5,694 bases of DNA from positions 1-5,694 of the forward strand of contig JAJQDG010000152.1 of NCBI GenBank assembly GCA_021202305.1. The letters are read 5' to 3'. Shown here piece after piece: positions 1 to 4,320 of this stretch. The notes beneath the pieces were generated by a model. It was not told the DNA's origin and did not search any database. It was given only the letters and a program-made list of their open reading frames with translations. How positions within the stretch are numbered: position 1 is the first letter of the stretch; each line of letters starts with the position of its first letter. This stretch comes from Candidatus Gastranaerophilales bacterium (GTDB lineage Bacteria; Cyanobacteriota; Vampirovibrionia; Gastranaerophilales; Gastranaerophilaceae). A program made the position numbers and the translations under genes.

Positions 1-37
1 ACCAATCAGATAAAAAACTTCCTAAAAATTCCTCCAA
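1..37 (-). CDS. possible 5' end of a divergent gene leaving the window (partial, TTG start)
   Basis: Reading leftwards from a TTG codon at 37-35, the frame stays open to the window edge and encodes about 12 residues, (M)EEFLGSFLSDW, which look like an ordinary amphipathic protein N-terminus. A Shine-Dalgarno-like AAAGGA lies at 50-45, 7 nt before the TTG, and a plausible promoter (58-86, minus strand) lies just upstream of that. The direction would be divergent from the FliK-like gene. The product cannot be recognised from so few residues. What is seen is the open frame, ribosome site and spacing. That it is a gene is inference. The alternative is plain intergenic DNA, since 12 codons can stay open by chance and TTG is a minority start codon. 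Confidence 0.3.
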   Translation of the reverse strand, partial: MEEFLGSFLSDW

Positions 38-57
38 AAATTCGTCCTTTTTTTATT

Positions 58-86
58 ATTTTATACTATTAATTTTTTTGTTGCAA
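58..86 (-). promoter_or_regulatory. candidate sigma-70-type promoter, leftward
   Basis: On the minus strand TTGCAA (86-81) serves as a -35 element (4 of 6 consensus bases), followed after 17 nt by TAAAAT (63-58, 5 of 6). An alternative -10, TATAAA at 65-60, gives a 15-nt spacer. Transcription would start near 51, just before the AAAGGA ribosome site of the possible minus-strand gene at 1-37. The region is very AT-rich, so such matches are easy to find. The call rests on the promoter, ribosome site and start lining up. Confidence 0.3.
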
Positions 87-108
87 TAATGTTTAAAACC
101 ATTATCAT
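81..108 (+). promoter_or_regulatory. candidate sigma-70-type promoter for the FliK-like gene
   Basis: TTGCAA (81-86, 4 of 6 to the -35 consensus) is followed after 16 nt by TATCAT (103-108, 5 of 6 to the -10). Because TTGCAA is its own reverse complement, the same six bases could serve the leftward promoter too. The predicted start of transcription falls at about 114-116, on the ATG of the next gene, which would make its mRNA leaderless. A second weaker -10-like TATACT lies at 62-67 without a good -35. Confidence 0.28.
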
Positions 109-114
109 GTATAA

Positions 115-1119
115 ATGGGCTTTAATGCAATTAATTTTATTGTAAATACGGTAAGTATTCTAAGCGCCGCACAGGCAAAAGAACAAAGCGCGGGCAGTAA
201 TTTGGTACAAAATCAAACTCAAACAGCTCAAAGTTCTGTTTCGGGCGGTTCTGCATCTTCATATACGGCATCTTCAAGCAGTACTTATTCTGCTCTTTCT
301 ACAACGGGGCAGACAATTATTTCAACCGTGGAAGTTGAAAATCAGGCAAATTACATAAAAGATTTGTTAAGTTTGCCAAGGGATTTTCAAACCCTGATAG
401 ACCAAATTCAAAATTCAGATCCTTCCCTTCAAGCATTAAAGGAATTAAGCAAGCTTCTTTCAAATGGTAAAATAAATCTAAATGCGCTAAGCGCGCTTTT
501 GGGCAATAATTCAAAAGCGGCATCTCAAAAATTAATGATGACTATTATGACCGTTTCAAAAATGGGTTCAAATAATGTAGGGCAATTAAAAGAATTAATG
601 GGCATGCTCCAGAGTGCAAGCAGTTCAATAGATTCTACGCAGGCAGTTAAAAACCTGCTGATGCTTTATTTGCCATGGCTGCCTCTTTCTGTCAGGAACA
701 GTTTAAATCTTGATTTAGAAATAGGTATTTTTGATAAAATTCAAAATGAAGGCGGAAGTGAAAGTGATGAAATAATAAAAATTTTAATCCAAACTGCGCA
801 TTATGGAAATATTATGGCAACTTTAGAGTTAACCCCTGAAGGCGATATAGATGTTTTTATAAGCGCAATTGAAAGTTTTCCTGAAAGGGAGGTTTTATCT
901 GCGCTTAACAAAGAAACAAATAAAACAAACATAAAAACAAATGTAAAAATCGAAAAAAATAAAGACCCTGAAACTTCTGAACATTTTAAGCAGAATATCC
1001 AAATAACATCTTCTGATTATGTTTCGCCAAAATTAATTCTTGCCGCGCATTCCCTTATAAAAATCATAATAGATGTTGACTTAAAAGAAAATATCATTAA
1101 TGAAGAAAACGAAAACTAG
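115..1119 (+). CDS. FliK-like flagellar hook-length control protein (putative)
   Basis: The 334-aa protein has three parts. Residues about 18-65 are a low-complexity Ser/Thr/Gln/Ala linker. Residues 75-180 are mostly helical, with LPRDFQTLIDQI and repeated Leu/Met-rich stretches. Residues 183-282 form a compact domain: YLPWLPLS (185-192), then two strands around a turn (IKILIQTAHYGNIMATLEL and GDIDVFISA), a helix (EREVLSALN) and a last strand (NIKTNVKIEK). This order matches the C-terminal Flg_hook domain of FliK, where a hydrophobic strand pair precedes a helix. The disordered N-terminus is also typical of that family, whose members set hook length and switch the export gate from hook to filament substrates. 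Its position directly upstream of rod genes supports a flagellar role. The start is ATG 115, because an in-frame TAA lies at 112-114. No Shine-Dalgarno precedes it. Identity is inferred from domain pattern and context, because FliK sequences diverge greatly. Confidence 0.5.
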   Translation: MGFNAINFIVNTVSILSAAQAKEQSAGSNLVQNQTQTAQSSVSGGSASSYTASSSSTYSALSTTGQTIISTVEVENQANYIKDLLSLPRDFQTLIDQIQNSDPSLQALKELSKLLSNGKINLNALSALLGNNSKAASQKLMMTIMTVSKMGSNNVGQLKELMGMLQSASSSIDSTQAVKNLLMLYLPWLPLSVRNSLNLDLEIGIFDKIQNEGGSESDEIIKILIQTAHYGNIMATLELTPEGDIDVFISAIESFPEREVLSALNKETNKTNIKTNVKIEKNKDPETSEHFKQNIQITSSDYVSPKLILAAHSLIKIIIDVDLKENIINEENEN

Positions 1120-1149
1120 TCTTTTCGGATGATTTTGTTGCGTATTTTC

Positions 1150-1176
1150 TAAAGGTCTGTTTTTAAAAACCGTGAT
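1150..1176 (+). promoter_or_regulatory. weak sigma-28-like promoter candidate ahead of the rod operon
   Basis: TAAA (1150-1153), 15 nt, then ACCGTGAT (1169-1176) has the spacing of a flagellar sigma-28/sigma-D promoter but only 5 of 8 matches to the GCCGATAT box. It would start transcription near 1183, leaving a leader of about 20 nt with the AAGGG ribosome site at 1191-1195. The spacer contains the perfect palindrome GTTTTTAAAAAC (1159-1170). A TATAAA at 1181-1186 is an alternative -10 for the main sigma factor. Rod genes are usually early genes not driven by sigma-28, so this is a tentative call. Confidence 0.2.
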
Positions 1177-1203
1177 TTTTTATAAAGACGAAGGGAAAAC
1201 AAA

Positions 1204-1902
1204 ATGCTGCTTCAAGGTACAGTTTCAAATACTCAAAGGGGTTTGCATGATTCAATCGGTGCAATGCACATGCAAATTGAACTTATGGGAATAGGAAATG
1301 CGAATGTTCAAGGTTTCGATAAAGTGGGCTATCAAAGGAAAGACCCTGTTGTATCATCATTTGCGGAGTTAATCGGTATCCATGCATTGTCCGAATCGGT
1401 TGATGATCAGGTGGGAAGAATTGTTGAAACCGAACATCCTCTGGATTTAGCAATAGCGCAAAAGGGGTATTTTCAACTGTTGAATAAGGACGGCTCTATT
1501 GAATTAACCCGCGACGGCCGTTTTAAATTGAACGAAAAGGGCGAACTTTTGGGTTTAGAAGATCAAAAAGTTTTGACAACAGGCGGAAGCGCAATTATAT
1601 TGCCTTTTATGCCGGAGAGCGCTGATTATGTAAAAATAGATAATAACGGCAAGCTTTTTGTTTTTAATAACGATACAAGAAAATTAGAATACGTTGATAC
1701 CGTAGGTGTTGTTTCTGCTGACGGAAAAACTGTTCTTGAACCCGACATTAAACAGGGGTGCCTTGAATATTCAAATGTTAATCTGGCACAGGAATTTATT
1801 GAAATGCTTCCGTACCGGAACAATTTTGCTGCGAACAGGGAGCTTTTCATGCTGCAAAATGAAGCACTTGCAAGCGCAATTGAACAGTTGGGAGGTTCAT
1901 AA
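1204..1902 (+). CDS. flagellar basal-body rod protein, FlgF/FlgG family
   Basis: This 232-aa protein belongs to the FlgE/F/G family of axial flagellar subunits. The N-terminal helix region (residues 5-45) carries GNANVQGFDK, a diverged form of the usual NxxNxxTxGFK box. The central domain starts with HPLDLAIAQKGYFQLLNKDG (78-97) followed by LTRDGRFKLNEKGELLG, equivalent to the family's LDVAIxGxGFFxV...YTRxGxFxxDxxGxLV. The C-terminus QGCLEYSNVNLAQEFIEML (184-202) is the classic ESSNVNxxEEM helix that packs in the rod core. Rod proteins are exported by the flagellar type III apparatus and assembled in the periplasm. The protein is somewhat shorter than E. coli FlgF or FlgG. The ATG follows AAGGG (1191-1195) at good spacing. 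It is paralogous to the next gene, and I cannot say firmly whether it is FlgF or FlgG. FlgF is the likelier reading because the next gene looks more FlgG-like. Confidence 0.88.
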   Translation: MLLQGTVSNTQRGLHDSIGAMHMQIELMGIGNANVQGFDKVGYQRKDPVVSSFAELIGIHALSESVDDQVGRIVETEHPLDLAIAQKGYFQLLNKDGSIELTRDGRFKLNEKGELLGLEDQKVLTTGGSAIILPFMPESADYVKIDNNGKLFVFNNDTRKLEYVDTVGVVSADGKTVLEPDIKQGCLEYSNVNLAQEFIEMLPYRNNFAANRELFMLQNEALASAIEQLGGS

Positions 1903-1906
1903 ATAA

Positions 1907-2629
1907 ATGCCGAGCGGATATAACTTACAGGGAATAATCAGAAGAAGCAGTATTAATGCGCTTACGCAGTTTGAGCGCATGGGATATTATTCGGAAAATA
2001 TTTCAAACTGGTCTACAAATGCCTACAAGGCAACCCGTTTTGAAGAAATTTTGGGTGAAAACGGCTATGCAAAGGGTGTAATCAGAACGGACCATGCTCA
2101 GGGCAGCGTGCAGGTAACAAAAAGAGAATTGGATGTTGCGCTTTCAGGCGCGGGGTTTATTCCTGTTACTTCTCCTTCGGGTGAAATTTATTACACGCGG
2201 GACGGTTCATTCTGCCTTGGCAAAGACGGAATTTTGATGACCCAGGGGGGTGATATTGTCGGTTCCGGCATAAAAATTAGCGCTCAAAGCGTAAAAACGC
2301 AAATTAATAAAAATGGTGATGTTTTCGCATATAAAGATTTATCACTGGAGCCTGAGTATATCGGAAATATTCCTATTGTTACTTTTGATAATCCCGAAGG
2401 GCTTAAAGAAGTGGGCGATAATAAGTATGTAAAAACTGAAATTTCAGGCGATGAGCAGCTTCTTGTTGACCATACAAGAATATCGCAATACTCGCTTGAA
2501 AGGTCAAATGTAGATTTATTTGATCAAGTTAACCAGGTAATGAGGGTAAATGCTTCGCTTTTAGCCTCAACAACGCTTTTGGGTGCAGTAAATTCTATGT
2601 ATGAAGATGCAATTGATATAAGGAGCTGA
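1907..2629 (+). CDS. flgG: flagellar rod protein FlgG-like (FlgF/FlgG family)
   Basis: The 240-aa protein is a second FlgE/F/G-family axial subunit, expected in the distal rod. Residues 65-120 give the clearest signature: AQGSVQVTKRELDVALSGAG followed by FIPV, then YYTRDGSFCLGKDGILMTQGG. The stretch IGNIPIVTFDNPEGLKEVGD (152-171) corresponds to the FlgG segment VGxLxLxTFxNxxGLxxxGxN, which favours FlgG over FlgF. LERSNVDLFDQVNQVM (197-212) is the conserved C-terminal helix. The N-terminal box is diverged, with ENISNWSTNAYKATRF replacing the usual NxANxxTxGFK. GGGAGG (1890-1895), inside the end of the previous gene, is the ribosome site, 11 nt before the ATG. Only 4 nt separate the genes, so translational coupling is likely. 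The length is slightly below the usual FlgG size. FlgF versus FlgG remains less certain than family membership. Confidence 0.88.
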   Translation: MPSGYNLQGIIRRSSINALTQFERMGYYSENISNWSTNAYKATRFEEILGENGYAKGVIRTDHAQGSVQVTKRELDVALSGAGFIPVTSPSGEIYYTRDGSFCLGKDGILMTQGGDIVGSGIKISAQSVKTQINKNGDVFAYKDLSLEPEYIGNIPIVTFDNPEGLKEVGDNKYVKTEISGDEQLLVDHTRISQYSLERSNVDLFDQVNQVMRVNASLLASTTLLGAVNSMYEDAIDIRS

Positions 2630-2632
2630 TAA

Positions 2633-2980
2633 ATGAGCTATTTACCCGGGGATCCGATACAAAAAAATCAGTTAATACTGGATTTAATATCAAACAGACA
2701 AGAGGCAATTTCAGGGAACATTGCCAATATGGATACGCCTAACTACGTAAGAAAAGATATTGAATTTTCTCAATATTTAAACACAATGCCGGGGTCGCTT
2801 GAAACAAGGCTAAGCCAAAAGTTAGGACCTTCAGGTGTTATTGAAGCAAGAGAACAAACACTAAGCGCGGAGGATGAACTTGCTATTATGCAAAAAAATT
2901 CAATGCTTTATGGTGTTGCTGCAAGAAATTTAAGTTCGACAATCACAAAAATGAAAACGGCAATTAACGTTGCAAGCTAA
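2633..2980 (+). CDS. flgB: flagellar basal-body rod protein FlgB (proximal rod)
   Basis: FlgB forms part of the proximal rod, the segment of the axle next to the MS ring. The protein has 115 residues, a little shorter than the usual 130 or so, and the missing part falls in the variable centre. Residues 21-41 contain the family signature NIANMDTPNYVRKDIEF, the FlgB/FlgC form of N-I-A-N-x-D-T-P-x-Y. The C-terminal helix DELAIMQKNSMLYGVAARNL (81-100) corresponds to the conserved region that carries the NxLxY motif. The start is set by AAGGAG (2620-2625), 7 nt before the ATG and inside the last codons of the upstream gene, whose stop is only 3 nt away. Such spacing indicates co-translation. The following gene encodes FlgC, its usual partner. 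Confidence 0.95.
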   Translation: MSYLPGDPIQKNQLILDLISNRQEAISGNIANMDTPNYVRKDIEFSQYLNTMPGSLETRLSQKLGPSGVIEAREQTLSAEDELAIMQKNSMLYGVAARNLSSTITKMKTAINVAS

Positions 2981-2992
2981 GAAAGGTAAAAT

Positions 2993-3436
2993 ATGGGAGT
3001 AATTGATACATTTGAAGTAGGCAGACAGGGTTTGAATGTTCACTCGAAAAGAATCCAAATTGCGGCTAAAAATATTGCGAACTTAGATACGCCTAATTAT
3101 GTGAGAAAAATTCCGGTTTTAAATGCAACCGAAGATATTTCTTTTGCAGGTCTTTTAAATACAATGAAAGAAGATGTTTTCGGCATAGGCACAATCCCTT
3201 TTATATCAGGCGGCGTAAGATTTACAGGCACTGTTGAAGATCCTACATTAGGTGAAAAAATCTATCGCCCCGGGCATCCTGATGCTGACGATGAAGGGTA
3301 TATACGTACGTCAAATGTAAATCCTATGGTAGATATGGCAGATGCGGTACTTGCACAAAGAGCTTATGAAGCAAGTTTGGGTGTTATGGCAATTGCAAAA
3401 ACAATGTCATCACGTGCTTTGCAAATTGGTGAATAA
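2993..3436 (+). CDS. flgC: flagellar basal-body rod protein FlgC (proximal rod)
   Basis: The 147-aa protein has the normal FlgC length and both conserved ends. The N-terminal signature is KNIANLDTPNYVRKIPVL (26-43). The C-terminal half contains YRPGHPDADDEGYIRTSNVN (91-110), matching the FlgC pattern Y-x-P-x-H-P-x-A-D-x-x-G-Y-V-x-x-x-N-V-N, and then MVDMADAVLAQRAYEASLGV, the helix with the A-x-R-A-Y-E-A motif. FlgC assembles with FlgB and FlgF below FlgG in the proximal rod after export through the flagellar secretion gate. The ribosome site AAAGG (2982-2986) lies 6 nt before the ATG, and the gap to flgB is 12 nt. In many genomes fliE follows flgC. Here it does not; an unrelated gene follows after 36 nt. 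Confidence 0.97.
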   Translation: MGVIDTFEVGRQGLNVHSKRIQIAAKNIANLDTPNYVRKIPVLNATEDISFAGLLNTMKEDVFGIGTIPFISGGVRFTGTVEDPTLGEKIYRPGHPDADDEGYIRTSNVNPMVDMADAVLAQRAYEASLGVMAIAKTMSSRALQIGE

Positions 3437-3447
3437 TGTGTTATAGT
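3419..3447 (+). promoter_or_regulatory. candidate sigma-70-type promoter at the end of flgC
   Basis: TTGCAA (3419-3424, 4 of 6) and TATAGT (3442-3447, 5 of 6) are separated by 17 nt. The -35 lies in the last codons of flgC and transcription would begin near 3454, about 20 nt before the ATG of the membrane-anchored protein. This could let that gene be expressed apart from the rod operon. TTGCAA occurs elsewhere in the window by chance, including inside flgC at 3393, so the call is tentative. Confidence 0.3.
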
Positions 3448-3472
3448 CAATCCTGTAGAGTTAGAGGAAAAA

Positions 3473-4033
3473 ATGAATAAATTTTTACACGCCTTGATTG
3501 TTATTGTTTTTATATGTCTGATTTTAGCTGCTGCTATTTTCATAGATTTTAAAAAATCTTACAGATATACAAAATACAAAATTGCGATTGCACTTAAAAG
3601 CAATAATGAACAAGAAACACTTTGGAATTTTGATTTTGAAAAAATGGCGGAAAATGAAGTTTTACGCGCAGATAAAGCAATTGATGACAGAGGGCTTCCA
3701 TTATACATAGCTATAAAAAAGAAATTTCTGGCGCAATTGAAGAAAGATTTGCCGATTAAGTACAGAAATGATGTGATTGCCCTTGTAAGAAAAAACGACC
3801 TGGCTTCAATTCCGACACCTGTAATTTTGATTGCTGCCATTATTGATGATTCAAAACAATTAGAATCTTTAGGCATTATGCAAACAATAGATAAGTTATC
3901 GGATACACAAATGTCAAATACCCTGTGTTATAAAACTAACGGACGCTGTGTAACAGTGGTTTATGAAAAAAATGATAAATACTGGAAAATAATCGATGCC
4001 CATGATAATGTTCAAAAGTATGTGTCGCCGTAA
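3473..4033 (+). CDS. membrane-anchored protein of unknown function, DUF2939-like
   Basis: This 186-aa protein has one hydrophobic segment at residues about 5-25 (ALIVIVFICLILAAAIFI) preceded by a short N-terminus with a single Lys and followed by KK. It is therefore expected to be anchored in the inner membrane, with the rest outside the cytoplasm, or less likely to be a cleaved secreted protein. Residues 30-62 (YRYTKYKIAIALKSNNEQ, then TLWNFDFEKMAEN) resemble the opening of DUF2939 proteins, in which a Tyr-rich start leads to an 'AIxxxDxxxLxxxVDF' helix and strand. The C-terminal end, VVYEKNDKYWKIIDAHD (162-178), looks like the final strands of a small alpha/beta domain. Two Cys (152 and 159) could pair. 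The AGAGGA ribosome site (3463-3468) sits 4 nt before the ATG. It lies 36 nt after flgC in the same direction, so it may be co-transcribed, but no flagellar role can be claimed. The family resemblance is by eye only. Confidence 0.7.
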   Translation: MNKFLHALIVIVFICLILAAAIFIDFKKSYRYTKYKIAIALKSNNEQETLWNFDFEKMAENEVLRADKAIDDRGLPLYIAIKKKFLAQLKKDLPIKYRNDVIALVRKNDLASIPTPVILIAAIIDDSKQLESLGIMQTIDKLSDTQMSNTLCYKTNGRCVTVVYEKNDKYWKIIDAHDNVQKYVSP

Positions 4034-4145
4034 TATTAATTTATTTTGTAAATACACTTGCCCGGAATGTCGCAATTAAAAGATTAATTAAAGATTATTA
4101 AAAAGTATTTTTAAATACAGACCGTTTTAAATTTTTGTTTGGAAA

Positions 4146-4175
4146 ACAGGGTTAATCCTGTATTAAAATTTTAAT
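4146..4175 (+). terminator. possible weak terminator of the flagellar block
   Basis: The inverted repeat ACAGG (4146-4150) and CCTGT (4157-4161) can form a short hairpin with a 6-nt loop, GTTAAT. It is followed by the AT-only palindrome ATTAAAATTTTAAT rather than a clean T tract. It lies 113 nt after the stop of the last plus-strand gene. The stem is short and the T run is broken, so termination would be inefficient at best. The strong hairpin at 4268-4301 may instead end this transcript as well. Confidence 0.22.
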
Positions 4176-4206
4176 CTTTCCGTAAATTCATGATGCACGA
4201 TGATTT

Positions 4207-4232
4207 TAAAGGCAGATAATCAAAGCCGATAT
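4207..4232 (+). promoter_or_regulatory. sigma-28 (FliA/SigD)-like promoter, orphan
   Basis: TAAA (4207-4210), a 14-nt spacer and GCCGATAT (4225-4232) match all twelve defined bases of the flagellar sigma-D/sigma-28 consensus TAAA-N(14-16)-GCCGATAT. Transcription to the right would start near 4239-4240. No gene lies downstream on the plus strand. Within about 30 nt the transcript meets the strong hairpin at 4268-4301 and, beyond that, would be antisense to the 3' end of tuf. The motif match is direct. That it is an active promoter is inference from the flagellar setting. Confidence 0.4.
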
Positions 4233-4255
4233 AATTTAAAGATGTGTTTAAACTG

Positions 4256-4271
4256 TTTTTGCATGCAAAAA
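4256..4271. repeat. perfect 16-bp palindrome beside the tuf terminator
   Basis: TTTTTGCATGCAAAAA is a perfect inverted repeat. It shares four bases (4268-4271) with the neighbouring terminator hairpin, so in RNA the two structures would compete for the shared A/T run. It may be no more than the T tract of the leftward terminator meeting its complement by chance. Confidence 0.5.
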
Positions 4272-4301
4272 TCCCAAAAAAGATATCTTTTTTGGGATTT
4301 T
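4267..4301 (-). terminator. rho-independent terminator of tuf, possibly bidirectional
   Basis: A perfect 34-bp inverted repeat (4268-4301) begins 20 nt after the tuf stop codon. Its arms are AAAATCCCAAAAAA and the complement TTTTTTGGGATTTT, around a GATATC centre. Reading leftwards, the stem ends in a run of five T (complement of 4267-4271), as expected of an intrinsic terminator. The only G-C pairs in the arms are the CCC/GGG block plus one at the loop. Reading rightwards, the stem ends in TTTTAT, so it may also stop plus-strand transcripts from the flagellar side. Confidence 0.85.
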
Positions 4302-4320
4302 ATAGAATTTAATAAGGTAT

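Larger units (their letters stand above)
4034..4266. other. AT-rich intergenic region between convergent blocks
   Basis: No credible gene is seen here. The stretch holds several AT-rich inverted repeats: GTATTT-TT-AAATAC at 4105-4118, ACAGG-6 nt-CCTGT at 4146-4161, and the palindrome ATTAAAATTTTAAT at 4162-4175. It also has a short direct repeat, AAAGATTA, at 4079 and 4090. A sigma-28-like promoter sits at 4207-4232. The open frame starting around 4200 runs through the tuf terminator and then antisense to tuf, so I do not call it a gene. Confidence 0.7.

Noticed and set aside
21..47. 12-bp tandem-like repeat around AAAAATTC (24-31 and 36-43)
   Set aside because: There are only two imperfect copies in very AT-rich DNA, and they may lie in the start of the divergent reading frame.
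317..523. Minus-strand open frame of 68 codons
   Set aside because: It is a shadow of the FliK-like gene, with no ribosome site.
1626..1906. Open frames at 1626-1850 (minus) and 1706-1906 (plus)
   Set aside because: Both overlap the conserved C-terminal half of the FlgF/FlgG-family gene in other frames and show no family features.
3559..3876. Minus-strand open frame of 105 codons
   Set aside because: It is antisense to the membrane-anchored protein, which has a good ribosome site and a plausible membrane segment. The antisense frame has neither.
4034..4266. AT-rich repeats as a possible CRISPR, attachment site or insertion-sequence end
   Set aside because: The repeats are short, irregular and low in complexity. 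There are no regular spacers, no transposase remnant, and no partial tRNA copy that would mark an integration site.
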